Source: Euglena gracilis (taxonomy: Eukaryota > Euglenida > Euglenophyceae > Euglenales). Taken from it: DNA of 64,000 bases. Every line of letters starts with the position of its first letter. The first letter of the stretch is position 1. Below the pieces are notes generated by a model that searched no databases, had not been told where the DNA came from, and was given only the letters and a program-made list of their open reading frames with translations. This document shows positions 13,401 to 23,800 of the stretch, in pieces. The DNA lies in the NCBI GenBank assembly GCA_039621445.1, contig CP154956.1:63690257-63754256 (forward strand). Reading direction: 5' to 3'. The translations under genes were made by a program, and so were the position numbers.

Positions 13401-13780
13401 ACAATTTTTTGCCAGCCTGACGAAGCTGGGATGGACCCCAAAGTGCCAAAATTTTTTGAAAGGAGTTTTGAGAAAAATTGCCCAATTTTCGAAGGTTTTT
13501 TTGGTTTTTCACTTTCACCTCAAATTTCTGGCTAAAAAAAATCACAACCCAGCCAGATTTGGGCTTTTTTTTGACTATCTTTGCACCCCCCCCCCCACGT
13601 CCAGCTGCTTGCCGGCCGGACCCCCCCCCCCCGGGGACTTTGCACCCCTGGGGGGGTGTCCAGCCAGCACCTTTTTCCAGTCAGCCTGTGGACATGGGTG
13701 GCGGGGTCAAAGAACAGAAGCCCGCCGGCGCCAACAATCCCTCCTCCTCCTCCTCCTCCTCCTCCTCCCTCCCGGCATGA
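4473..13780 (+). CDS. Secreted/membrane Cys-rich PSI-like protein ending in a RING finger (putative transmembrane E3 ubiquitin ligase), multi-exon
   Basis: Exon 1 starts at ATG 4473 with a hydrophobic signal peptide (MLGLLLLGLAVLPLASPAHL) and ends near 4565. Cys-rich exons follow at 4836 to about 4970, 5556-5801, 5974-6192 and about 6404-6632. The last two carry CGWC modules with flanking Cys (SRCGWCCATSTC and ECGWCCSSGRC), the signature of PSI domains. Hydrophobic stretches lie at about 7800-7908 (SVMAMVLFSICFPLL) and 9080-9208 (CICLALLLCLRRCC). The second runs into an acidic tail (DDGDEAEDEEE) continued by exon 9363-9519. The RING is split: exon 11214-11299 gives CALCLSAPANVVFLPC, and the exon from 11840 gives HHCYCCSRC and CPFCRRPA, which supply all C3HC4 ligands. 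An exon at about 12232-12325 (VIETMVNLDKIYQDI) and a Ser-rich end at 13780 probably follow. Junctions at 5801/5974, 9208/9363 and 9519/11214 agree in phase with GT-AG. The RING junction needs a GA donor and the 4970/5556 junction is unresolved. The region could be two genes, ectodomain and RING. Confidence 0.55.
4571..4812. mobile_element. TIR element filling intron 1 of the RING gene
   Basis: The intron between exons 1 and 2 is almost wholly a C/G-run element. Its left side reads TTTTTTTAGTCTTAGACCCC and its right side GGTCTTTAAAAAAAAAACC, roughly inverted. Near the left it has a GGCGCC core followed by GAAAATTTTTG, like the cores of other families here. Limits are approximate. Confidence 0.45.
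4979..5371. mobile_element. GGTAAACC-type TIR element, copy 1 (in a RING-gene intron)
   Basis: It begins GGTAAACCCCCCAAATAAT directly after exon 2 and ends near ATTATTTGGGGGGAGGTTAT. The body is the reverse complement of the copy at 18469-18870: both contain the segments TTTCGAAGTCCCGTAAAA, TGAGGTCATTTTTTGCACTTTC and GTCAGATGAGCC in order or inverted. In this copy the element end puts a GT at the exon edge. Confidence 0.75.
6203..6412. repeat. Compound microsatellite (GAGA/GTGT, GGGTG, GTGT, GTGA)
   Basis: Successive runs of AGAG, GTGT, GGTG, GTGT/GCGC and finally about twelve GTGA units sit in an intron of the RING gene. Long open frames on the minus strand here come only from the repeat. 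Confidence 0.95.
9535..9918. mobile_element. GCATTTTT-rich TIR element, copy A
   Basis: Arrays of GCATTTTT and CACATTTTT lie between a left G-run followed by ATGCATTTCGC and a right GAGGCCGGGCTAGTGCAT followed by a C-run. The middle (ATTCCATATAATTCTTGTGG, then TTTGGTGCCATTTTTTTTGC) matches the middle of the copy at 46199-46672, so this is a dispersed family and not only low-complexity DNA. It lies in an intron of the RING gene. Confidence 0.7.
12661..13187. mobile_element. TIR element with TTGTCCAACGACCACC ends
   Basis: The left end reads CCTTGTCCAACGACCACCCC followed by GGTCAGTAGCGAT. The right end is inverted: CAGTAGCGATATTTGGCGGTCGTTGGACAAGG. A further internal copy of the same end lies at about 13080-13120, so it may be a composite of two insertions. 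A GGCGAAGC-type core is at about 13040. Confidence 0.7.
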
Positions 13781-15246
13781 CTCCCCACCTCCACCACCGG
13801 CGGAGGCACCCGGAGACCTGCCGGCCGCGCGGGACGCCGGTGACGGGGAGGCAGTGGAGGCCTGACCCCGCCCGCCCCTGTCTGTCACAGTGGGCCATGG
13901 CACTGTGAGGTGGGGGGGGGGGTGGCCCTGGGCGGCCCAATGGAAATTCAAAAATAATAAAACCCCCCTTTGCCCTGACTTTGGCGTCCGAATTGATTAA
14001 TAGATTTATTAATTTGCCGGAATCCCCTTTCCGTTACCGCACAAAGGAAGTGCTTGCCGCTCTCTGTATTCCCAGGCACTATTATTATTATAATTTCTCT
14101 GTCGATTCCCAGGCACTCTCCAGCAAATGCCCGGAAGTCCCAGTCAGCCCCGCTGCGGGTCAATTTCCCTCCAAAGAAACGGAACAGATATCAACGAGGC
14201 GATGGGTGGTTCCCCTCTGGGCTGGACAACAGGGGCGGCGCCACCAGGAGGGGTCCCCTTTCCCGCCCCACAAAGGGCGGCTTCCTCCTCCCCTTCCGGA
14301 CGCCTGCCCGTGGGCCCAGGCGAGCATGACCCCTGCCTGACCCTGTGTGACCCCTGCCTGACCACTGCCTGACCTGCTCCTCCTCTCCATCGCAACCCTC
14401 CCGCCACGCCACCACTGCCAGATGGACCATCTTCCCCCATCTGCCGTCTGGAAGATTGGCAATTTGTATTGCAATGGCGTCCCCTCTGCGCTACAGAACC
14501 TGTCAACTAAGCCCTGTTTTCCTTTTTTCTTTGTGGCCCATACCCCCCCTTCCCGGGAAGTTCGCGTCGTGGCCTACTTGCCAATTTTGCCTCATAGGGA
14601 GTTGGCTTCCCCCCCCCCGTGTACCCATCAATTGACCTCCCCAAAAATTTCGACCTTCTCAAAAATGTGTGGCCAAAGGTTGTCAGGTGAACCTTTTTAT
14701 GTTCCATTTCGTCTTTTTTTGTAATTTGGCGAATTTTATACAAGATTTTGCTGAATTCCTTGAATTTGTTATCATTTTCGGGTCTTTAATCTTTTATAAC
14801 AAAACTTCCTGTCAGAAGCACGCCACATCACCTCTTCCTGTCCAAAGCGGCCCCCCCCCACCACTCCCCCCCATCGACTCTCGAGCTTTTGCGTCGTGAC
14901 CACACGTTCCCCTTGGAGCGTTGTAGAGTATTGTTTTTCTTTCCTGACCGGACGATCACCGACGTGCTGCGAATGTGACGCCCCAATGCTTGACAGACCC
15001 CTCCCCCTATCACACACCAACGTGAGCCCCAACAGCAAGGCACATCAGCAGGCACATTATTTCTGCCCCTGTTTTGCCGAAATTTTGCATTATGTTGTAT
15101 AATTGAAATGTTTAAGTTGCCCTGAATGTGTCACCCAAAATGACCATTGGTAATAATTGGTAATAATGTAATAGTTGGTGTCTGACGTCCTCCCTCCAAG
15201 TAAATGATGGCATTGCAGTCTCTCCTTCTGGAAAAAGAGTCTCAAC

Positions 15247-15556
15247 CAGGCTGTTTTTTCAGGTGGTGCCGACCCCACCCCGGGGGTCGGGGGTGCTTGC
15301 CTGGGCAGGCACTCCAAGGCACAAAAATCCGACCCCCGGGGGGGGGGGGGGGCACGGCCAAAAGTGCCCTAGCACAGACCCGGCGCCTTCCTTCGGCGCC
15401 GGGGAGCCAAAAATGGCCTATTTTCAAAGGAATGTGCCTGGGCACAGGCCAAAATCCGACCCCCCCCAGGGGGGGGGGGGTAGTGCCTGCCTGGGCAGGC
15501 AATCATAGGCACTCCGCACCCCCCCTCCCCCCCCGGGTTGGTAAAAAAATGGCTTG
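15247..15556. mobile_element. hAT-like MITE with perfect 8-bp target duplication
   Basis: The 310-bp element starts CAGGCTGTTTTTTC and ends with AAAAAAATGGCTTG. It is flanked by the perfect direct repeat GTCTCAAC at 15239-15246 and 15557-15564. CAGG-type termini and an 8-bp duplication are hallmarks of hAT transposons. The interior carries TGCCTGCCTGGGCAGGCA palindromes and G-runs. Relatives lie near 564-780, 35222-35450, 44893-45130 and 58381-58619. Confidence 0.85.
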
Positions 15557-16370
15557 GTCTCAACCTGTGTACACAAATTGGTATTCTGAAGGTTATTCCT
15601 GCATTGTGACGATCTTGAGAACACTCCCCTTGGGCAGCCAAACTTGGACATAAAATTCTCTCGTTTGCAATTGCACAAATCTCCACTTTTTGTCTTCTCG
15701 GGGTTTGGGTCCATGTTTTTGAACTGCTGCTGACAGCTGGCCCTCCTGATGTGGATCACCCGTTTTTTAAAGGTGAAACTTGGGGGAAAGGCAAACGTTT
15801 GGTGTTTCTTCCCTCCCCATCATGACCCCAAATATTGTTTCCCTTGGGTCGGATTTTCAGGAAATAAATAAAAATTCCAAACATACACAAAACCCTGGTT
15901 TTGTCCGCTGCATTTTCTGTGGAGGTCGGGAAAAAGATCCACCCCTATGTTTGCTTCTTTCAGCCCTGCAACGCCGTGCCGTGGATTACATTTTCCAGCA
16001 CAACAAACGTAATGGGTTGAAACAGACTCTCAGTAAAATCTCCGAACTTTGGTTGATAAAGGGGTACAAGAACGCTGGATGCGCGATTGCGCAACCGTCA
16101 GGCTTCGTTTTACCAACCCAGGGGGGAGGAAGGTGCCTTGTGTGTACCCCAGGGGGGGGGGCAGTTTTGGACCCGGGTGCTTGCCGACCCAGTCAATTTT
16201 CCCTTAAAATGACCATTTTCGGGCCCAACTCAGCGCCTTCGGCCTTCGGCACCGGTGGGGGTGTACTATAGTATTACCCCTCCTCACTCATTCAATGCCC
16301 TGTGGGCTACCTTCCCTTAATGAACATCACTGGATTTTTTGAATGGTCCATTTCACAGATTTCCTTACCT

Positions 16371-16878
16371 ACCTCCCCCCCCCCCTTGTCTAAGCACCAC
16401 CCTTGTCTAAGCACCCCCCCCCCCGCCGGTTCTTACCCATCTTTTTAAAGGTCATCGTCAGGGGGAGGTTTATTTTGTGTGCCTTTTTAAGATGGTGAAA
16501 TTTCTCGAAAATTTTGAAATTTTTGCAACTTCTGAGACCTGATTTGGTGAGATATTGTTGATTTCTGCATCCAAATGCGTGTAAGTTCAACAGTGGACCT
16601 CCAAAATAAGGGGAATTTTTTCTTTTTCGGCGCGAAACGCCGGAAAAGCGTTTTTTTGCAGTCAAAATTTTCCCCCTTCAAGCGGACCACTTGCCCATTT
16701 GTGCACGTAGTCCATTGATGATGGATTGCTGCAGTTATGTGAATTATTTCAGCGATTGGATCAAGGTGTTGACTGGATCCCCCCCCCCGCCTGGGTAGGG
16801 TGGGGACGCTTTACCTCCCCCCCCCTTGTCTAAGCACCGGAAAAGATGGGTAAGAACCGGGGGGTGGTGCTTAGACAA
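16371..16878. mobile_element. TIR element with TTGTCTAAGCACC ends
   Basis: The left end has CCCTTGTCTAAGCACCACCC followed by a second TTGTCTAAGCACCCC and GGTTCTTACCCATCTTTT. The right end mirrors it: AAAAGATGGGTAAGAACC, GGTGGTGCTTAGACAAC. A hairpin core CGGCGCGAAACGCCG sits at about 16629. Confidence 0.8.
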
Positions 16879-17876
16879 CATCTGCCAAAACGGAACATTT
16901 CCGCAATTGCACAGATGGGCATTTGAACAATTGCACATGTCTGCACAGTTGCACAAATGGCAGTTTTTGTAAATGCACAAGTGGTCTTTGGACAAAATGA
17001 AAACGGACCAGCAGAGTGTTTGTTTGACTTGGAGCAATCGGGCTCCAAAAGTCAGAAGTATTCTTTGTTTATTTGAGCAAAGTGCAAAGCTTTGGGTATT
17101 GTGCAGGGCTCGGTCTCCCCAAATTGTTCCAGCAACATCCCAATGTTGATGAAGAAGCCGGTGGAAGGTTCCCAAACGCGCATGCTGTGTGTGTGTGCCC
17201 CGTTTGCTGTGATGACACTTGCTCTGGGGCACCTAAGAACCTGTGTGAGATAAAACTTTCATGGGAATTTGCTGGGTTCGAGTTGAGGGTATGATGATTT
17301 CTCAATTCCAGCCAGTTCCACCTGCCGGGATTGGAAATCTGCCTGTTTGGGCAAAGTCTATGATGTTCCCTTTGCGTCCTGGGACATCCTGAGTTTTTCT
17401 TACAGCTCGAAACACCAAGAGTTTGGGCGGGTAGATGTTGTGGCTTTCAAAGAAAAAGTCGGTTTGTACAATTGCGAGACCGACCAAGCCAACTCCATGT
17501 TCAGTGCGAGTTTGGCCGCCGAAGTTAATTTTCAGTTTCTGGTCAAAGACGGACCGGACCTTCTGGACCCACCTGCAACGAAGGACGCAACGCTGTCCCC
17601 AGGTGTTGTTTGAATCTCAGCGCCACAACGCCAAGAAGCGTGTGGGAACGGCGGAGCAGCGTCTTGCATCGTTTGTTTGGCCCTGAACACTCCCTGCACA
17701 CCCCCACACTCCAGGCTGGCCCCCAACCACCCCCAGGATTTTCGCACCCTCCGGGGGGGAGGTGTGCTGGCTGGCCACCCCGTGGGCCTGTGCCTTGTCG
17801 CCCCACTCTCCAGGCAGCCCCCCACCCTCCCTGTCGCCCTTCCCGGCACTGCGTTGCAGTCCGGTCGGCTCCCCCG

Positions 17877-20800
17877 ATGGCACAGTCCATTCAGGACCCC
17901 CGGCTGGCCTTCGTGGTGGACTATGACACCCATCCCCCCTCAGCAGTGAGGAATGTCCTCGGGGGGCAATGTCCGATGGACCGAAAGAAAGTTCACAGTT
18001 TTTTTGTGGTTATGAATCTTTCTGTTCCCATGACAGAATCCGGTGAATTCCAGGCTAAAGGACTGTTGGCCAGGATCAGGCGATGCACAATACCCAAAAT
18101 TGTCGGAACAGTCCCTCCCCCCGCCACACCCGCCCCGAGGGAGGGTGCTGCGGACCCTCAGGCGGGTATCACGCGGAAGTACCAGCTGGTGTATTTCCTC
18201 AGCGACAAGACGGTGGAGATGTACGACATCAAGAACCGCCGCATCTTTTTGAAGCGCTGCCCGTACCCATCCCTGGACGTGAACGACTTCGTCCTGGGCC
18301 CATGCCCCTCTCCCGGCGGGTGGGCTGGGTGGGTGGTTGGCCTCTCGCACCCATGGCAGGTGGGGCATTTGGGTTTGTGGTGTTCTGGGACAGGAACAGC
18401 AGAACCAAACAGCAACAGCCACGGAAGGCATAAAGTTTGCTGCTGGTACCAATCGCTTGCTTGCTGCTGGTAAACCCCCCCAAATAATCCCCCCCCCAAA
18501 TAATCCCCCCCCCCTTGGGTTCCGACTTCGGCCGCCGAAATAATACCCCCCCCCCCCGGTTTCGGGCCAAAGGCCCGGATTTTAACCTGAAAATTTAGGT
18601 AAAAATCACAATCTCTGACAACAAATTACGGAAAAAATATTTTTTTTGGCTCATCTGACCTCAAAAAAAAATGGTAAATTTCACAAGAAAGTGCAAAAAA
18701 ATGACCCCAAAGGGGGGTTTTGGGTGCCATTTTTGGGTTTTACGGGACTTCGAAAAATTTCGAAAATTTTGGGGAAATAATACCCCCCTCAAATAATACC
18801 CCCCCCCTCGGGCTGGGACTTCGGGCAAAAAAAAATAATACCCGGGGGGGGGTATTATTTGGGGTTTACCAATCGCTTGCTTGCGACAGTGGCAGCCTGG
18901 CCGGCATTTGCATTTAACCAAAATTCAGGTTTATCATTTTGTCAATTTATTCTTTTCCAAGGATTCAAGGATTGGGCAAGCACTGCAGCAGGGGGTGGAT
19001 GTGGAAGCCTCATAATTTGCATTTGTTGGGAAAGTTCTGCAGGGAAAGTTTGTTTTCCACATTTTCCAGACAACCCGAACTGCATCTTCCATGCTGGGTC
19101 TATTTTTGCAATGAAATGTTGTTGCATGATGGAAATAAAGTGTGACGCTGCTGGGCAGTCATTCATGAAGCAATTTGCACCACTCGTTTTCTGAATGTTT
19201 CGTTCTCCATTGATTTTTCAGGATGATTTGTTTTGTTTGTTTATACATGCAACAGACTGTTTTGCTCATATTTCTAAGTGATTGTTCATCGTGCAGCAAA
19301 ATGAATATTGTGCACAAGTATCCCCAGAAAAGTGATTATTTCCATTGAATTTTATTGTTAAGCATATTTATTTCGATTAAAAAAAATATTTTTCCCGCAA
19401 AAATATGTCTACCCCATAGGAGGCCCTAAAGGATTTTACGTGCAATTGCACCATTTTGACCTTTGAGGTTTTTTTGTATTTTTTGCATCTTTCGACGTGC
19501 CTTGTCTTGTTGCCTTGCCCCCCCCCCCGATTTCTGGTTCTATGCAGTGGTTTTGAAGAACCTGCCGCTCCCGCCCTTCGTGGTTGTTGCCAACCCTGTA
19601 TTTTAGTTTTTCGGTCGGTTGCTGAAATCCTCGAACTGAGTCAGGTTTTCAATTTTACATTTTGGAGGTTTTTGTTGTTGTTGGTGTGTTAAAATGTTGA
19701 AAAGCACGACAAAAAGACCTGCCTTCTGGGCATGTGAAAATACATTTCTTGCCCTTGAAAGATCAAATATAAACAGCAATTCAAGGTTTAATCCTTGGAA
19801 AAAATGAGTTGAAAGGTCCCTTTGCTGTACACTGGTCGCAAATGGACATATTTGCTGATTTAAAAGCATTTGCCCATGTGTGTCTAGGTCAGCCGAAGGA
19901 TGCCCGCCAAGTGGGAAAGGGAGAGGCGGATGCCCGGGAGGTGTCATCAGCGTCTTCTCCCGGCAGCTGCGCATCTCGGAGTACGGCGACGAGCAGACCA
20001 AGAGCATCTTCAGCCGGAAGAGCGAGGCGACGTTCGCGCTGATCAAGCCTGCGGGGCCCCTGCCCATCAGTGCGGCGCAGGCTCCGGCGCTTGGGATCGG
20101 CGCCAGCAATGCACCATTTGGTGGTGATGGCTGATGTGGGAGGGCGGCTGGCTACAGCAAAAATTAGGAAGAGTGAAGCTTAATTCACAGCAAAAATTGC
20201 CATTTCACTTTGTAGGTGGCAATAAGCTGAATACCTTGTTCAAAACGTCTTGGAAGACTTTGTTTTGATGCCTTGCATTGGGTTTTACTGGTGGAAGTTC
20301 CGGTGGAAGGATTACAAAAAAGTGGTATTTTGAAGCGCTGAAGCCAGAAAATCCAAGAGAATTCCCAGAAAAGAGATATTTCAGAAAACTCACATGAAGT
20401 GCCGTGCCTCAAAACGGGCCTCTCAGGCTCAAAGCCACACCACGGTCTCCCCAACCCCAACCACCCGCCCCATCCCCCCGCCCCCCGGCCGATGCCTCCC
20501 CGCCGGCGGGGGCCCTCCCCGACGGGTACGAGCGGATGGGGGAGATCTTCCGCTGCATCGCAAAGGAGGGCATGCGCGTCAAGCGGATCCACATGGTCCA
20601 GCCCAGGGCGGCTCAGAACAAGCGAGTCCCACCAACCCCTCCCCAGCCGGAAGAAGGGCACCGCCCCTCCCGACCTCTCGGGGTCGCCCTGCGGTGGATG
20701 ACACAGGAGGAGGCGGCAGAGTTCTTCGTTGCGGAGCAATCTCAGCCGTACTACCGGGGGCGGAGCCCTCTTAAACCCCAAATGAAAACGAGAGGTTGGC

Positions 20801-23800
20801 AGGTTGCAGCTCACCTTCTTAAAATATATCCAGACTGAGCCCTGCACAACTTGAATTTTGCCCAGAATTCTCCGCTCCATTTCTATTCGGTTTCCGATGG
20901 TTTTCAGCATATGGTGTCGCTCGGTCACTCCCGCACTGGCGCAGCTTCCACGGCAGCGGAAGGAAATGAACTCCGCGCCAGAGCATTCCGCTTGTGCCTG
21001 CGCCAAGGGTGGGGGGAGGTCCCCACCTCAAACCCGGCGGATTGACAAGACTGACCCCGCAGTCCCTGCCCCCCCCCCACCCCCGGCCACGGCCCAGCGG
21101 GCCCCGGGGCGGACCTCCTGCAGCACGTCGTGGCGTACCCCATCGTGGCCCTCCACCTCGTGGGGGAGGACTGCGTCACGCGGTGGAACAAGGCCCTCGG
21201 CCCCCGCGACCCCCTGCAGGCCCGGCAGGCGGCGCCGCCCCCAGGCGGCCCCTCCGCCCCGGGGCAGCGGCCGCGTAACTCCTTCGTGCCAGGCTGCAGG
21301 TGGATGGACGCGTGGAAACCACAGGTATCAAGGGTTTGCCAGGATTGGCAGGGGCTCCGCTGCAGGCAATGGTGGTGATGGTGTATGTGGGTGCTGCACA
21401 TGGACGCACGCATGTCTACATGTGTGTGGCTATGTATATTCATAGGTATGTACATAATATGTATGCATGTAATATATATATATATATATATATGGCAGCC
21501 CGAAACTACTGGGCCCCCCCCGGGGGGGGGGGGCAGTAGTTAATCCGGGGGGGTCAAAACAATTTTTTTGCGTTAATGATGGAATAGGGTTAGGTGCGCG
21601 ATTTAGGCTTAGGGTTAGGCCTAACTTGTACACCGAACACCCGTCTATAAATTAGGCCTAACCCTAAGCCTAAGTCGCACACCTAACCCTATTCCATCAT
21701 TAACGCAAAAAAACTATTTTGACCCCCCGGATTAACTACTGCCCCCCCCCGGGGGGGGCCAGTAGTTTCGGGCTGCCATATATATTATGTGTGTGCACAT
21801 ATACATTGTGTCTATTGTATGTGTGATTATCAAAATGGAAACGATGCGCCAGTGGAACCCCCGCCACCTGGGGTCCCATCAGCTGAACGTTGGGGGCGGG
21901 GGTCGCTGTTATTTGCCCAACTCTGCTTTTTTGGCCTTTTGTGCCGTAACTCTCATTTTTTCCGTTCGAGTTAGGAATAGGGTTGGGGTTCAGGTCAGGA
22001 CACGCCAAAAGGTAGGCCGAATTCAGGGCAGAATTCTGGCCCAAGGTGAGGGTGTAATATGTCCTAATTTAAATTTGGCCCAACCGCCCCAAAAACAAAA
22101 CCTTTACCCTACTTCTTAACCCTAACCCAATTCCCAACCCTAGCCGTATTCAGGGGGGGGGGATGCGCTGCGCATTTTTCCGCATTTTTGCGCATTTTTT
22201 GCGCATTTTTGTCAATTTTTCAAAAATACGCATTTTTGCGCATTTTTTGCGCATTTTTTGCACATTTCCCGCCCCCCCTTTTTTTTGCACATTTTCAATT
22301 TTTTGCGCATTCTTTGCGCATTTTTTGCCCTTTTTTTACACATTTTCCATTTTTGCGCCTTTTTGCGCATTTTTTGCCCAATTTTGCACATTTTGCCATT
22401 TTTGCACATTTTCCACCCAAATCACATGCTCACCGATTTTGCCCACATTCAACTGACCCATTTCTGTTTCCAACGCACCCATTTTCGCACTTTTTTGGCC
22501 AAAAAGCCTTCATTTCAGCTCTTTTTGGTGATTTTGGTTTACCCCCCCCCTAGTCGTACGACCACCCCTCATTTATGACCACCCCCCGGTCACAGGTTGC
22601 AGGTCATGGGGGTGTATGACCCCCCCCCCCCCCGGTCACAGGTTGCAGGTTGCGAAAAATTTAACCCCCCAAAATAAGTCCCCCCCCCTGGCCGGTCCGA
22701 GCAAAAATCCATGAAATGGACCCCCCCCCCAAAATAAGGTCCCCCCTGCCGGCGCGAAGCGCCGGATTTTTGAAAAATGGGACATTTTGGGGGGGTAAAT
22801 CTGCCATTTTGGGACAGTTTTCACACACTTCTACGACCGCCCCTTCATCTATGACCACCCCCCGGTCACAGGTTGCAGGTTATGGGGGTGTTATGACCAC
22901 CCCCCCCCCGGTCACAGGTTGCAGGAACCCGGTCATACGACTAGGGGGGGGGGGGGTAATTTTGGGTTTACTGTTGGATATTTGTCTAAGTCCTTTTTCC
23001 CTGAGGAATGTCACAAACTCAGCGCATTTTTTTGCGCATTTTTGCGCATTTTTGCGCATTTTTTCCGAGGGCCGTCCAGCGCATTCCCCCCCCCTGCCGT
23101 ATTCCTCACCCTGACTCCTAAACCTGCAATAGTAAAATGCAATCAGCCCAAGACCCGGGTTGGGCAAAAAAGTGGGACCCCCCGTGGGTATTAGAACGTC
23201 TTTTCCATCTGAATATCTGCGCATAGAATGCAGACAGTTTGCGTTGTTTGCATAATGCCTAAAAGACGGAGAACCCTGTCCACCCAAACATCCAGTGCTG
23301 AATTCGCCAAGTGGCCTTGCGGGGGCGTCCTGCGTGCAATCCCTGCGTGCCAAGTATGGGACCAGCGTCGTGCTGAACGTGGGTCATGAGCAGGGGAGGA
23401 TGAACGCGTTCCCCAAGAAAAGGGGCCAACCCAGAAACGTCACCCTGGGCCCATACCAGGTTTTGGGGAAGGTTTTGGGGATAGCCACGTTCGCTTCATC
23501 CTGCCCTGAGAGTGGGTCGGAGGATGGGCGGGCGGCGGACCGTGAGTTGCAGTTCTTCTTTGGGGACAACTCCTCCGTGAAACGTCGCAGCCGCTGGCAG
23601 ACATGCAAAACCCGATGCGGCCCATCTCCAAGATATGGGACTCGTCAAGTCAGAATTGATTTCCACCAGCATCCACCAGGATCCACAAAGAAGAGAGCTG
23701 GTACGTCATTTTTCTCTTTGTTTGCTTTCTTTTGGTTTTCATTTTCTCCACAGTTTGTGGTGTTTTTTTTCTTTGAATGTTCAGAACAATTTCTTGCCTT

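Larger units (their letters stand above)
13781..17876. other. Spacer between RING gene and NME7; TIR elements only
   Basis: No exon could be supported. Open frames here lack both the codon bias and recognisable domains. The stretch includes two well-formed TIR elements listed separately (15247-15556 and 16371-16878). The 14.0-15.1 kb and 17.0-17.8 kb parts show nothing I recognise; NME7 upstream regulatory sequence would lie in the latter. Confidence 0.6.

Noticed and set aside
13690-13865. Pro-rich reading (IPPPPPPPPPPSRHD) as the end of the RING gene, stop at 13865
   Set aside because: The alternative frame (EQKPAGANNPSSSS, stop at 13780) has better third-position bias and acceptor phase, although the choice is not certain.
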